Origin: Acidobacteriota bacterium
Lineage (GTDB): Bacteria > Acidobacteriota > Terriglobia > Bryobacterales > Bryobacteraceae
Reading direction: 5' to 3'
DNA: 64,000 bases
Assembly (NCBI GenBank): GCA_017307505.1
Contig: JAFKEE010000041.1
Location: forward strand, 1-64,000
The position numbers and the translations under genes are program-made. How positions within the stretch are numbered: position 1 is the first letter of the stretch; each line of letters begins with the position of its first letter. This document shows positions 9,470-18,856 of this stretch, one piece after another. A model generated the notes under the pieces. It searched no databases, was not told where the DNA came from, and was given only the letters and a program-made list of their open reading frames with translations.

Positions 9470-10395
9470 TGACTCGCAGAGAACTGGGCAAGGCGGCACT
9501 GGCCGCGCTGCCGGCTTCCACACTGCTGGGGGCGGCGGGTTCGAAGTTCGGGGGCGTGCAGATCGGCGCGATTACCTACAGCTTCCGCGCCCTGCCGAGC
9601 ACGGCGCAGGATGTCCTGAAGTACTGCGTCGAACTGGGGCTCAGCTCCATCGAGCTGATGTCCGATCCGGCGGAATCTTTCGCCGGAGCACCCGCTCCGC
9701 CGCAGTTTCCAGGCGGAAGCCGGCAGATGACGCCGGAGCGCCGCGAGGCGATGAAGAAGTTCGAGGAAGAGCGCAAGAAGTGGCGCCTTTCGGCCTCGAT
9801 GGACAAGTACAAGGAGTTCCGCAAGCTCTACAACGCGGCCGGAGTGAAGATCGACATCTTCAAGCTTCCGCTAGCGGAGTCCATGTCGGACGACGAGTAC
9901 GAATACATCTGCACCGTGGCGAAGACCCTGGGGGCGAACTGCATCACCATGGAGCTGCCCACCAAGGCCGAGCATTCCAAGCGGGTAGGCGAGTTCGCGA
10001 CGAAGCACAAGATCTATATCGGCTATCACAATCACACGCACGTGGACGCGCACAGCTGGGATGTAGCCCTGTCGCAGTCGAAGTACAACTCGATCAATCT
10101 GGACGTGGGCCACTTCACCGAGGCCATCAATGCCTCGCCCATCCCGTTCATCAAGGAACACCACGACCGCATTACAAGCTTCCATCTGAAGGACAAGAAG
10201 TACGGCACAAAGGGCGGCGGCAATGCGCCCTGGGGCCAGGGCGACACCCCGCTGAAGGAAGTTCTGCAGCTGATGAAGACCGAGAAATACAAGTGGCCGG
10301 CGAACATCGAACTCGAGTACGACGTTCCGGCGGGCTCCAGTGTCATGGCCGAAATGAAGAACTGCGTAAAGTTTTGTCAGGACGCCCTGGCATAG
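9466..10395 (+). CDS. sugar phosphate isomerase/epimerase-like TIM-barrel protein with Tat-type signal
   Basis: 309 residues from the ATG at 9466, in an ATGA overlap with the previous stop and preceded by GGGAGGTG. The N-terminus MMTRRELGKAALAALPAS looks like a Tat signal, so export is predicted. The body fits the xylose-isomerase-like TIM barrel: metal-ligand-type motifs ITMELP, GYHNHTH, LDVGHFTEA, FHLKDKKYG and a final NIELEYD. Exported members of this family usually sit beside Gfo/Idh/MocA oxidoreductases, as here, and probably isomerise or epimerise a sugar or oxidised sugar. The specific reaction is unknown. An out-of-register upstream start at 9424 would remove the signal and is rejected. 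Confidence 0.85.
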   Translation: MMTRRELGKAALAALPASTLLGAAGSKFGGVQIGAITYSFRALPSTAQDVLKYCVELGLSSIELMSDPAESFAGAPAPPQFPGGSRQMTPERREAMKKFEEERKKWRLSASMDKYKEFRKLYNAAGVKIDIFKLPLAESMSDDEYEYICTVAKTLGANCITMELPTKAEHSKRVGEFATKHKIYIGYHNHTHVDAHSWDVALSQSKYNSINLDVGHFTEAINASPIPFIKEHHDRITSFHLKDKKYGTKGGGNAPWGQGDTPLKEVLQLMKTEKYKWPANIELEYDVPAGSSVMAEMKNCVKFCQDALA

Positions 10396-10402
10396 TTTCG
10401 AA

Positions 10403-10435
10403 CCGCGGCGGAGCCTGCTGTGGGCTCCGCCGCGG
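10403..10435 (+). terminator. strong hairpin after the isomerase gene, no T-tract
   Basis: A perfect 13-bp GC-rich stem (10403-10415 with 10423-10435) and 7-nt loop lies 7 bp after the stop. No T-run follows, so it may end transcription weakly, protect the 3' end, or both. Confidence 0.45.
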
Positions 10436-10469
10436 CGAACATCAGGTATGTAACGAACTCGCTCCGGCG

Positions 10470-10499
10470 TTGCCGATGAGGGTGCGGTGGTTAGATAAT
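10470..10499 (+). promoter_or_regulatory. candidate sigma-70-type promoter of the FlgO-like/TPR gene
   Basis: TTGCCG at 10470-10475 and GATAAT at 10494-10499 are 18 bp apart (TAGATA at 10492-10497 gives 16). The -10 ends 5 bp before the ATG at 10505, so the transcript would begin at or next to the start codon, i.e. leaderless. Confidence 0.45.
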
Positions 10500-10504
10500 A
10501 GACC

Positions 10505-12313
10505 ATGGCGCCAGAGGGTAGAGAGGGTACTGATCCAAGTGGACAGTTCCAAGGGTTCCTGATCTCCGCCAATCCCCAGGCAGTGCGCATCCAGGCGGAG
10601 AAGATAGCATCCAGTAAGACATTTCGCGCGTCCGAGCGAATGAGCCGATTGCTGCGCTTCGTGGTCCAGCGATCGTTGGCGGGTCAAGGCTCCGAGCTTA
10701 AGGAGTATCTCCTGGGCGTCGAAGTGTTCGACCGCACCAGCGCATTCGATCCACGGACGGATCCGATTGTCCGCGTGGAAGCACGCCGGCTCCGTTCCAA
10801 ACTCAAGGCATATTACGAGGGCGAAGGTCAGGAAGACGACCTGATCATCGAGATCCCCACGGGCTGCTATGCCGCCGTCTTCCGCATGCGCGGCGAGAGC
10901 CGTCCCGAGGCAGCAGTGGAAGAGAATCCGGCAACCAGCATCGCTGTGCTGCCGTTCTCCAATCTCAGCCCGGAGCCGGATGGCGAGTACTTCAGCGACG
11001 GCCTGACGGAAGAGCTGATTCATGCACTTACGAAGGTACGCGGCCTGCGTGTGGTCGCCTGGACCACCGCCGCTCAATTGAAGGAAGGCCGGGACGACTA
11101 CGCCGCCGTCGGACGCCGCCTGATGGTGGGTTCCGTGTTGCAGGGCAGCGTGCGCCGCTCCGGCGAACGCATCCGCATCACTGTTCGCCTCGTGCTGACC
11201 GAGTCCGGCCAGTATCTCTGGGCCGAAACCTACGACCGCTGGATGGCCGACTTATTCGATATCCAGGAGGATATCGCGCGAGAGATCGCCGACAGCCTGC
11301 GCGTCCAACTGCTGGGCTGTCCCGCGCCGATGGATAGCGCCCGCAGGCGCTGGAATGTAGACGCCTACGACCGTTACCTGCAGGGCCGTTACCAATGGAA
11401 CAAGCGGACCCGGGAAGGATTCCAGGCCGCCATCCAGTTGTTCTCCCAGGCCGTGGCCATTGATGCCGCCTTCGCGCCTGCCTATGCGGGTTTAGCGGAC
11501 AGCTACAGCGTCATGGCGGAACTGGGCTTTGCCTCCACCAAGGACACCATGCCGATGGCGAAGAGCGCGGCGCTGCGGGCCCTGGAACTGGATCCGGATC
11601 TCGCCGAGGCGCATACGTCGCTAGGGCTGATTGAATCCCTGTACGAATGGCGCTGGAAGGAAGCGGGCGCAAGATACAGGCGTGCTCTGGAACTCCATCC
11701 GGGTTATGCCACGGCCCAGCATTGGTATGCCTGCGACTATCTGGCTATGCTCGGGCGGTTCGACGAAGCGATAGAACGGGTCAAGCTGGCCGTGCAGCTG
11801 GATCCGCTGTCGATTGCGATCCAGGATTCGATGGCCTTGACTTACCTGCTGGCACACCGTTACGACGAGGCACTGGAGGAATACCAGCGGGGCCTCGAGA
11901 TCCACGGCCGCCACTACAAGTTCGTCACAGGCATGGGCCGGGTCTATACGCACATGGGCCGCTACGACGAGGCGCTGGCCCTGTTCGAGGAGGGCCGCTC
12001 GATGCCCGCAAACCTGCCCAGCCTGCTGGGCGCGATGGCGCAGGCCTATGGTCTGGCCGGTCAACCGGACCGGGCGCGAGAACTCCTGTGCGAACTGGAA
12101 GAGACCGCTCGCCACCGCTATGTGCCGTCGACGGCGCGGGCTCTGGGCCACCTGGGGCTGGGTGAGAAGGAGATTGCACTGGACTGGCTGGAGGGTGCGT
12201 GCGAACGGCGGGAGCTGCCGGTGAGCTCGCTGGGCGTGCATCCCGGCTACGATCTGCTTCACGGCGAACCGCGCTACGAAGCGCTGGTCAGGAAGCTGGG
12301 CCTGCGCGGCTGA
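10505..12313 (+). CDS. regulator-like protein with FlgO-like domain and TPR repeats
   Basis: 602 residues. Residues about 17-110 form the N-terminal region found in many acidobacterial proteins (LLRFVVQRSL, LGVEVFDR, DPIVRVEARRLRSKL), probably nucleic-acid binding. Residues about 140-275 match the FlgO-like domain seen in adenylate-cyclase-like TPR proteins (IAVLPFSNLSPEPDGEYFSDGLTEEL). The remainder is tetratricopeptide repeats that bind proteins or peptides. No cyclase catalytic domain and no membrane segment is present. The upstream promoter predicts a leaderless mRNA. Its partner and signal are unknown; it converges with another TPR gene 16 bp away. Confidence 0.8.
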   Translation: MAPEGREGTDPSGQFQGFLISANPQAVRIQAEKIASSKTFRASERMSRLLRFVVQRSLAGQGSELKEYLLGVEVFDRTSAFDPRTDPIVRVEARRLRSKLKAYYEGEGQEDDLIIEIPTGCYAAVFRMRGESRPEAAVEENPATSIAVLPFSNLSPEPDGEYFSDGLTEELIHALTKVRGLRVVAWTTAAQLKEGRDDYAAVGRRLMVGSVLQGSVRRSGERIRITVRLVLTESGQYLWAETYDRWMADLFDIQEDIAREIADSLRVQLLGCPAPMDSARRRWNVDAYDRYLQGRYQWNKRTREGFQAAIQLFSQAVAIDAAFAPAYAGLADSYSVMAELGFASTKDTMPMAKSAALRALELDPDLAEAHTSLGLIESLYEWRWKEAGARYRRALELHPGYATAQHWYACDYLAMLGRFDEAIERVKLAVQLDPLSIAIQDSMALTYLLAHRYDEALEEYQRGLEIHGRHYKFVTGMGRVYTHMGRYDEALALFEEGRSMPANLPSLLGAMAQAYGLAGQPDRARELLCELEETARHRYVPSTARALGHLGLGEKEIALDWLEGACERRELPVSSLGVHPGYDLLHGEPRYEALVRKLGLRG

Positions 12314-12329
12314 GGCCCAGCCTTCCGCC

Positions 12330-13652
12330 TTACTTCATCATCACCACGTGCGCCTGCGCCTCTTTAAGGCAGCGCTTGTAGTCCGCTGCCGACTGCTGCA
12401 CCCTCTGGTCATCCGGTCCGAAGGCATGCGCCAGGACCGGCATGGCTTTCTGATAGAGGTCCACGGACTCCACGTAGTGGCCTTGGGCCCGGCGCAGCGC
12501 CGCGAACTCCAGCCGCAGCAGGGCTACGTCGGCGTTGTCATCGCCCCTGGCCTGCACCGAGAGTTCAATTGCCTTGCGGAACGTGGCGACCGCCAGAGGA
12601 TAGTGGCCAGTCTCCGCCTGGAACCCGGCAAGGTTGCCCAGGATGCTCGCCAGTTCCCGTTGATGGACGGAAGTGGACCCTTCCAACAGCCGCTGCGCGT
12701 GGCTGAACAGCGGGCCCGCCTCGTCATACCGTTTCTGCCGCCGGTATGTCTGGGCCAGATTGTTGGTGGCGATGGCCATCATGTGAGGCGTTGGGGCAGG
12801 GTGCTGTTGCCACAACTCCACCGACTTCCGGAAACAGCGGCCGGCTTCCTCGAAGCGGCCGGACTTCAAGGCAACCTCGCCCAGTTCATTCCAGGTGGCG
12901 GCCACATCCGCGCGGGCCGAATTGCTGCTGCCTGTGGCCGTAGCGAGGATTCGCTCGCACAGCGCCTGTGCTTCGTCCAGCCGGCCCAGGGCCAGGTAGA
13001 TGCTGGCCAGCACGCGCAGTTTGTGGCCGAGGTGAGGGTCTGCCGCGCCTAGCCAGTGATCCGCGATCTTCACCGACTGCTCAGCGAAGCGCTGCGCCTC
13101 CTCGAGCTTGTTCTGATCCCGCAAGAGGTCGGCCAGGTTGGCCAGCGCGCCGGCATACTCGAGGCTGTCGGCGCCCTGGACCGGCAGGATCGCCTTCAAC
13201 GAATCGCGATAGAGGACAGCAGCTTCGTCGACATGGCCCTGCCTGCGCAGGATGCCTGCCAGATTCACCAACGTCGTACCCAGGCCGTTGGGGGTGATAG
13301 GGCTCCTGGGCCACTCTTTGACGGCACGGCGGTAGAACGCTTCCGCGTCGGCGGTTTTGGACTGCAAATGACACTCGGCGCCAAGGTTGTTTAGCACCAG
13401 CGCGAGCCCCGGTTCGTCGTGACCGCTATGTTCCATCCGGGCCAGCATCCTGCGGTAGATCCCCTCCGCGTCGGCGTGGCGGCCCTGGTTATGGGCGAGC
13501 GCGGCGCGGGTGAAATCGTCGTCTACGACAGGACCGGAAGCTGCTGCACCAGCCAGCAGGAGGAACGACAGGGTGAGACCACGGGCCAGCCGCTGCAGAT
13601 ACGCCGGCAGCGGCCGCGACGTGGCGGATTGCGAAACCCAGGTGGAATTCAT
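12330..13652 (-). CDS. secreted tetratricopeptide repeat protein
   Basis: 440 residues with an N-terminal hydrophobic segment (LTLSFLLLAGAAASGP, about 28-43) that looks like a signal peptide, then roughly ten TPR or Kinesin-light-chain-like repeats with the A..Y..AL/AEA..LY pattern (for instance HADAEGIYRRML, DEAAVLYRDSL, DEAQALCERIL). Such repeats mediate protein interactions. No catalytic domain is seen. The start has GGAGAGG upstream. It is monocistronic, convergent with the FlgO-like/TPR gene and upstream of the TonB receptor gene. The function is unknown. Confidence 0.75.
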   Translation of the reverse strand: MNSTWVSQSATSRPLPAYLQRLARGLTLSFLLLAGAAASGPVVDDDFTRAALAHNQGRHADAEGIYRRMLARMEHSGHDEPGLALVLNNLGAECHLQSKTADAEAFYRRAVKEWPRSPITPNGLGTTLVNLAGILRRQGHVDEAAVLYRDSLKAILPVQGADSLEYAGALANLADLLRDQNKLEEAQRFAEQSVKIADHWLGAADPHLGHKLRVLASIYLALGRLDEAQALCERILATATGSSNSARADVAATWNELGEVALKSGRFEEAGRCFRKSVELWQQHPAPTPHMMAIATNNLAQTYRRQKRYDEAGPLFSHAQRLLEGSTSVHQRELASILGNLAGFQAETGHYPLAVATFRKAIELSVQARGDDNADVALLRLEFAALRRAQGHYVESVDLYQKAMPVLAHAFGPDDQRVQQSAADYKRCLKEAQAHVVMMK

Positions 13653-13715
13653 GGCCTCTCCTTTTATGCATAGTGGGGCAGCGGAGAGGCTGGTTCAGAG
13701 TAATGCGGGGTTAGC

Positions 13716-13737
13716 TTACGGTAGGGATTTTACGGTA
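13716..13737. repeat. direct repeat TTACGGTA upstream of the secreted TPR gene
   Basis: Two perfect copies of TTACGGTA at 13716-13723 and 13730-13737, spaced 14 bp start to start, lie in the promoter region of the minus-strand TPR gene. They could be a regulator site. Function unproven. Confidence 0.3.
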
Positions 13738-13758
13738 AAAACCCGCTGGGACGGGCAC

Positions 13759-13789
13759 AAAAAAGTGCGGCACCACGGGGGTGCCGCAC
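13759..13789 (-). terminator. Rho-independent terminator of the TonB receptor gene
   Basis: Read on the minus strand, a perfect 10-bp stem (13789-13780 with 13774-13765), 5-nt loop and six Ts follow the receptor stop codon by about 24 bp. A textbook intrinsic terminator. Confidence 0.9.
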
Positions 13790-13813
13790 CTGTTCCGTCA
13801 AAGGGGTCACGGA

Positions 13814-16800
13814 TTAGAAGAGGAACTTCAACGCAAGTTGCATGTAACGGGCGCTGCCGGCTCCGGTGATGCGGCCGAGTTGGGTGCTGGCCACGTTCGT
13901 GTTCGGCGTGTTGTAGTTAACCCGGTTGAGGGCATTAAACGCCTCCCAGCGGAACTGCAGGTCTTTTCTCTCGGCAATGCGGAATCGCTTGGAGAGGGAG
14001 GTGTTGAACTGGATGGCGCCAGGGCCTTCCAGGATGCCCAGCGGCGCGCTGCCCCAGGTGTAGAGCGCGGGGCTGGCGAAGGCGGCGGTGTTGAACCAGC
14101 GGTCGGGCGTCGGATTGGAGATGTGCGGGTCGCCCACCAGGTTGGCGCGCGAGCCGTCCCCATTGCCGAGGTTCGAGTAGCCGCCCCCGATGGAGAACGG
14201 CGCGCCCGAGCGGCCCTGCTGAGTAAACGAGAAGTCCCATCCGCCCAGTGCGGCATCCGTCAGACGGTTGACAGACGACAGGTAGCGGCGGCCGTTACCG
14301 AAGGGCAGTTCCCAAACGAGGGTGGCGAACTCGACGTGACGGAAGTCGAACGAGGTGCGGCCGCGGTTGTACCAGGATGGAGAGTAGGCCAGGATCGAGG
14401 TGCCCTCGTCCGTGCCGTTGGAGGCTTCGCCCATCGAGCGGGAGAAGGAGTAGGAGAAGGTGAACGACACGCCGTTGGCGAAACGGCGCTCCGCCTTGGC
14501 CTGCAGGGCGTTGTACCAGTTGCGGCCGTAGTTCTCCATGCGCTGGACGCTGCTGATGAGCGGATTCGGGCGGTCGGCCTGGAGGTTGGTGTGCGGACCG
14601 ACCGTGGGTGCGTTGTACGGCATGAAGATGACCTCGCGGTCTACCTTGGTGCCGACATAGCTCAGGGTCAGGGCGGACTTCCAGGGCAGGGCAGTCTGCA
14701 CGGTCATGTTCCACTCGTGGGTCCGTGCAGCCTTCAGACGGGGATCCACCGCCTCGCCGATGCCGAAGATGCCGAAGGCGTTGGGATCGGAGCTCCACAC
14801 GGTCTCCCAGGGTTGGAGCTGCGAGAGGCCGAAGCCCAGGGATTCCACACCCCAGAAGGGGAGATTGGCGGCCGAGGAGGCCGAACGGTTGCCGGTGAAG
14901 CTGTTGTAGAACAGGCCGTACGCGGCGCGCAGGACGATCTGGCGCTGGGCGAAGGGACGGTAAACGGCACCGATGCGCGGAGCCCAGTTGCCATTGCCTT
15001 CCAGCAGGTTGTCGCTGTACCCGGCCTGACGGGCCGTGGTCCACAGGCCCGCGGTCGCCGCAGCGACATTGGGCGTGTTCAGGAAGGCGGTCATGTTGAT
15101 GTTCCCGTCGCCCTGGACCGCGGCCACTACCTTCTGCAGCTTCGGATCCCAGGTGCTGGTCGCCTGGCGCATGTTGTGACGGGCGAACCAGCGCTCGTAG
15201 CGCAGGCCCAGCTCAAGAGTGAAGTTCTGCCGCACACGCCAGCTGTCGTTGAAGTAGAAGCCGGCGTAGGGCGCGCGGTTGGTGCCGAACTCAGCCAGCG
15301 GAGCGTTGCGCGAACTGGAAGAGGTGAGGCCCAGCAGATAGTCGGCGAAGCCGTCGTTCGTATACAGGTTGCCGAAGTTGTACGTGCCGCGGACACAGCA
15401 GCTGCCATGGTCGCCGTAAGTGTGAGAGTCGCCATATTCGAAGCCGGCGGACATGGTGTGCGCGCCACGGAAATGCCGCAGGTCGGCCTTGGCGTTGTAG
15501 ACGCTGCCCCAGAGCGAGCCGGGGGCGCCCCAGCCGGAATAGTAGATGCCCTGGTAGCCGCCGCCGATGTTCAGGTTCGGAGGCCCGATCCACTTCTCGC
15601 GGCCCGCGGTGGGGAAGCCCTGGATGCCGGCGGAGAGCGCGTCGTTGTTCACGCCGAGCTCGGCATTGGTATAGTTCTCGCGCGTCCGAAGCATGCCGCC
15701 CAACAAGGTAAGGACGGTGTTGCTCGACATGGTCCAGGTGTAGTTCACCCCGATGTTGTGCTGGCTCACCGTATCGTCGGTCACCGCACTGGGCTTATAG
15801 CCGAGCTGCGTGCTGGGCTGCCGGATGCTGACGTACCGCGCGTAAATGCGCTGCGTGTCGTTGATCTGGTGGTCGACACGGCCCGTCCCTTCCCACGTGT
15901 TGTTCACCGTGCCCGTGTTGGCTTTGAAGAGGCCGCCGGGCGAGTTGGCTTCCAGCAGCTTCGGCAGGAAGTACTTCGACGCTCCGGAGATCCGGTTGGT
16001 TGGAATGACGTTGTTGGGGAAAGGAGACTTCGTGAGCGGATCCAGGATGGTCCGGCCAATCCCCGAGAAGTCACCGGTCTTCATGGCGGCCGTCACGGCC
16101 TGCGTGTTCCATATCTGTTCGTTGTGGATCACGGTGCCTTCAAAGCTGCCGAAGAAGAAGGTCCGGTTCTTGATGACCGGACCGCCGACGGCCGCGCCGA
16201 ACTGGTTGCGGCGCACGCGCGGCGGTTTGGTCGCAAAGGTGTTGCGAGCGTTGAACGCGTCGTTCTGCAGGAACTCCCAGGCGGCGCCGTGGAACTCGTT
16301 GGTGCCCGACTTCGTGGCGACCTTCACTTGAATGGGATCGCGGCCGTTCTCGGCGCTGAAGTTCAGCGTCTCGACGGAGAACTCGGCGACCGTGTCGACG
16401 TTCGGCATGCCGGTGCCGCCCTCGTCCATGGGGGCGTTCGAGACCAATCCATCCAGCTGGAATGCGGCTTTGTTGCTGCGCAGTCCCTGGCCTTGCACGT
16501 AGGTAGCGCGCTCACCGCCGGATTGCGTGCTGGCCCAGCGCATGCCGGGCACCAGCGAGACCAGGGCCAGCGGATTGCGCGTGTCGAGGGGCAGCTCCCT
16601 GATCTGCCGCATCTGCACCACGGTCTCCGCGCTGGTCTTCTCCGTCTGGAGGAGTTCGGCGTTGCCGGTGACGGAAACGGACTCGGTAATCTCACCGACC
16701 GTCAGGACGGGCGATAGACGGCTGCGGTCGCCGACCGTCAGTTCTGCTTTGACGACTTCCCAGGTCTTGAAGCCTTTGGCCTTCACTGTGATCGTGTACT

Positions 16801-17023
16801 GGCCGATGGGCAGCGAAAGAATGCTGAAACTGCCATCGGCTTCGGTGGTTGCGCGCTTCACCAGCCCGGTTCCGAGATGCTGTGCGGCAACTTCCGCCCC
16901 AGGTACTGCAGCACCGGAGCTGTCGGTGACCGTGCCGAAGAACGCGCCTTCGGTACCGATCTGGGCCGGCAGCAAAAATCCGGTGAGAAACAAGAAAATA
17001 CATGCGAGACTCACGATTCGCAT
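13814..17023 (-). CDS. TonB-dependent receptor, Oar-like, with carboxypeptidase regulatory domain
   Basis: 1069 residues from the ATG at 17023, which has AAAGGAG upstream and opens a clear signal peptide (MRIVSLACIFLFLTGFLLP); the in-frame start 16 codons earlier has none of this. Residues about 25-105 form a carboxypeptidase-regulatory-like beta-sandwich (GTVTDSSGAAVPGAEV), then a TonB plug and an outer-membrane barrel ending in an aromatic residue (LKFLF). Such Oar-type proteins are greatly expanded in Solibacter-like Acidobacteria and are thought to import large carbohydrates or peptides. No partner SusD gene is adjacent. It has its own terminator and diverges from the IclR regulator gene, which may control it. 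Confidence 0.92.
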   Translation of the reverse strand: MRIVSLACIFLFLTGFLLPAQIGTEGAFFGTVTDSSGAAVPGAEVAAQHLGTGLVKRATTEADGSFSILSLPIGQYTITVKAKGFKTWEVVKAELTVGDRSRLSPVLTVGEITESVSVTGNAELLQTEKTSAETVVQMRQIRELPLDTRNPLALVSLVPGMRWASTQSGGERATYVQGQGLRSNKAAFQLDGLVSNAPMDEGGTGMPNVDTVAEFSVETLNFSAENGRDPIQVKVATKSGTNEFHGAAWEFLQNDAFNARNTFATKPPRVRRNQFGAAVGGPVIKNRTFFFGSFEGTVIHNEQIWNTQAVTAAMKTGDFSGIGRTILDPLTKSPFPNNVIPTNRISGASKYFLPKLLEANSPGGLFKANTGTVNNTWEGTGRVDHQINDTQRIYARYVSIRQPSTQLGYKPSAVTDDTVSQHNIGVNYTWTMSSNTVLTLLGGMLRTRENYTNAELGVNNDALSAGIQGFPTAGREKWIGPPNLNIGGGYQGIYYSGWGAPGSLWGSVYNAKADLRHFRGAHTMSAGFEYGDSHTYGDHGSCCVRGTYNFGNLYTNDGFADYLLGLTSSSSRNAPLAEFGTNRAPYAGFYFNDSWRVRQNFTLELGLRYERWFARHNMRQATSTWDPKLQKVVAAVQGDGNINMTAFLNTPNVAAATAGLWTTARQAGYSDNLLEGNGNWAPRIGAVYRPFAQRQIVLRAAYGLFYNSFTGNRSASSAANLPFWGVESLGFGLSQLQPWETVWSSDPNAFGIFGIGEAVDPRLKAARTHEWNMTVQTALPWKSALTLSYVGTKVDREVIFMPYNAPTVGPHTNLQADRPNPLISSVQRMENYGRNWYNALQAKAERRFANGVSFTFSYSFSRSMGEASNGTDEGTSILAYSPSWYNRGRTSFDFRHVEFATLVWELPFGNGRRYLSSVNRLTDAALGGWDFSFTQQGRSGAPFSIGGGYSNLGNGDGSRANLVGDPHISNPTPDRWFNTAAFASPALYTWGSAPLGILEGPGAIQFNTSLSKRFRIAERKDLQFRWEAFNALNRVNYNTPNTNVASTQLGRITGAGSARYMQLALKFLF

Positions 17024-17074
17024 TGGTGGCTCCTTTGGGTCAATCTTCGGTGTGGAAGTGGGTCGAGTCAATTG

Positions 17075-17090
17075 AAGTGGGGCTCCACTT
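17075..17090. promoter_or_regulatory. inverted repeat between receptor and IclR genes, candidate operator
   Basis: AAGTGG and CCACTT form a perfect 6-bp inverted repeat with a 4-bp centre in the divergent intergenic region, next to the receptor start and 40 bp upstream of the IclR promoter candidate. Assignment to the IclR protein is inference. Confidence 0.35.
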
Positions 17091-17112
17091 TCCTGTGTAT
17101 TGGAATCTTGGT

Positions 17113-17140
17113 TTGCAGGGCGGCGGATAGCTGCTAGAAT
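17113..17140 (+). promoter_or_regulatory. candidate promoter of the IclR gene
   Basis: TTGCAG at 17113-17118 and TAGAAT at 17135-17140 are separated by 16 bp, 29 bp before the ATG, with AGGAG between. Confidence 0.4.
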
Positions 17141-17169
17141 CCAGCAGGTTGGATTTTTAGGAGCCCCTC

Positions 17170-17958
17170 ATGCCCGCTCAGAAAACACCCACGGTGCCGG
17201 CGCTGGAGCGCGGATTGACGATTCTGGAGCTGGTGGCCAAGTCCAAAAACGGCTTCACGTTTTCGCAGCTCGCCTCCCAGCTTGAGTTTCCGAAGAGTTC
17301 GATTCATAGCATCCTGGTTACATTTGAAAGGCTGGGCTACCTGCAGAAACTGGAGTCTTCGGGACGCTACGTAGCTGGGCTGAACCTGGTCCGCATCGCG
17401 ACCGTTGCGTCGCACGGCATCACGCTGCGGCAGAAGGCGGGCCCCTTGCTGTGCGAACTGACGCAGCGCACCGGGATGACCGCCCACATCGCCATCCTGG
17501 AGAACAACGAAGCCCTGCTGGTTGCGAAAGTGGAACCCTCGGGCATCATGCCGGTGGCGACCTGGGTTGGGAAGCGGATCGACTATCACTGCACGAGCCT
17601 GGGTAAGGCTCTGATTGCGTGGCGGCGGGAGGAGGAGATCAACCGGCTCGTCAAGGAGCGCCGCATGCTGCGTCACAACGAGAATACCATCTCCACCCTG
17701 TCCCGCCTCAAGCAGGAGTTGATGCGGACGCGGCAGGCCGGCTACTCCATTGACGATGAAGAGGAAGAGATCGGGGTCCGCTGCATCGGGGCGCCGGTGC
17801 TCGGTGTCTCGGGCGAAGTGGAGGCCGCGCTGAGCGTCTCCGGAACCGTTGAGCAGATCCGGACCGAGGACATTCCCCGCATGGGCGCCCTGGTTCAAGA
17901 GGCGGCGTTCGAGATGTCCCGCCGGCTGGGCTGGGCTCCGACGAACCGCGAGAGCTGA
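17170..17958 (+). CDS. IclR family transcriptional regulator
   Basis: 262 residues, ATG start with AGGAG upstream. Residues about 8-65 form the winged helix-turn-helix (ALERGLTILELVAKS, FSQLASQLEFPKSSIHSIL), and residues about 80-250 the GAF-like effector domain with the family pattern CTSLGKALIAW and the C-terminal GAPVLGVSGEVEAALSVSG. IclR proteins control catabolism of aromatic, sugar-acid and acetate-type compounds. It opens a catabolic gene set (SDR, glycosidase-like, transporter, RraA-like, amidohydrolase) and also faces the divergent TonB receptor, so either side may be its target. Confidence 0.9.
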   Translation: MPAQKTPTVPALERGLTILELVAKSKNGFTFSQLASQLEFPKSSIHSILVTFERLGYLQKLESSGRYVAGLNLVRIATVASHGITLRQKAGPLLCELTQRTGMTAHIAILENNEALLVAKVEPSGIMPVATWVGKRIDYHCTSLGKALIAWRREEEINRLVKERRMLRHNENTISTLSRLKQELMRTRQAGYSIDDEEEEIGVRCIGAPVLGVSGEVEAALSVSGTVEQIRTEDIPRMGALVQEAAFEMSRRLGWAPTNRES

Positions 17959-18023
17959 ACTACTTTCCAATACCCGGGAATCTGAGTTTGCGCCGGAGCG
18001 CAGGCGCGGGAGAATGAGGCGAT

Positions 18024-18770
18024 ATGCGTCTGAAGGACAAAGTTGCGATTGTAACGGGCGGAGCCCACGGGATTGGCCGTGCGATTGCTGAGGTCTTTGC
18101 CGAACAGGGAGCCGCTGTCCTGGTCGCTGATCTCGATGCCGAGGCGGGCGGGGCCCTGGCGGAGTCCCTTCGCGCCGCCGGCGGCCGGGCTGAATTCTGG
18201 CAGACCGACGTGAGTTCGAAGACGGCCGTTGCGGAGGCCGTGGACATCGCGGCCCGCTGGACCGGCCAGATCGACGTGCTGTGCAACAATGCCGCCTACC
18301 TGGGCGAGTTCCACGGCGTTCTGGAAGCCAGCGACGAAGAGTGGGACAAGTGTCTCAAAGTACAACTGCTGGGGACGAACAACTGTACCCGCGCCGTACT
18401 GCCTTTCATGATGGCCCAGCGGGCCGGGTCGATTGTGAATGTCGTGTCGATCCAGGCCATGGTCGGCTGCCCGACCTCCGTCGCCTACACGGCAGCCAAG
18501 GCCGCCCTGCTGGGCTTCACTTTGAGTGCGGCCTACGACTATGGCAAGGACAACATCCGCGTGAACTCGCTGTGCCCAGGGCCCATTCAAACCCGCATCT
18601 CGCCCAAGCCTGGTGAGCCAGCCTACGAGTGGCAGTGCGCCCAGACGCTGCTGGGACGCGTGGGGCAGCCGCGGGAAGTGGCCCAGGCGGCGCTCTTCCT
18701 GGCCTCTGACGATTCGTCCTATGTCACCGGCGCCACCCTGGCTGTCGATGGCGGCTGGACCGCTCGTTAG
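18024..18770 (+). CDS. short-chain dehydrogenase/reductase
   Basis: 248 residues, the normal size for a classical SDR. The NAD(P)-binding TGGAHGIG is at residues 11-18, NNAA at 88-91, and the catalytic triad S142, Y155, K159 (YTAAK) is complete. The C-terminal part has PGPIQT and a final TGATLAVDGGW as in sugar and 3-oxoacyl reductases. D36 at the end of beta-2 (LVADLD) favours NAD over NADP. Located 65 bp after the IclR regulator gene, it is probably a dehydrogenase in the catabolic pathway that regulator controls. The substrate is not evident. Confidence 0.88.
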   Translation: MRLKDKVAIVTGGAHGIGRAIAEVFAEQGAAVLVADLDAEAGGALAESLRAAGGRAEFWQTDVSSKTAVAEAVDIAARWTGQIDVLCNNAAYLGEFHGVLEASDEEWDKCLKVQLLGTNNCTRAVLPFMMAQRAGSIVNVVSIQAMVGCPTSVAYTAAKAALLGFTLSAAYDYGKDNIRVNSLCPGPIQTRISPKPGEPAYEWQCAQTLLGRVGQPREVAQAALFLASDDSSYVTGATLAVDGGWTAR

Positions 18771-18842
18771 ACGGTTTCCGATTAGCTGGATCGAGGGGCT
18801 GAATTCGCTGCAGGCAGGCATGGCGCCGCGGGCCGTGGTCCG

Positions 18843-18848
18843 TATAAT
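18843..18848 (+). promoter_or_regulatory. TATAAT element just upstream of the glycosidase-like gene
   Basis: A perfect -10 hexamer ends 8 bp before the ATG at 18857; no ribosome-binding site lies between, so a leaderless or near-leaderless transcript is predicted. No clear -35. Confidence 0.4.
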
Positions 18849-18856
18849 CGCAGTTG

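Noticed and set aside
13781-16717. Very long open frame opposite the TonB receptor
   Set aside because: It is the antisense of a clear receptor gene; its translation is Val/Gly/Arg-rich with no family features, as expected for antisense frames in GC-rich DNA.
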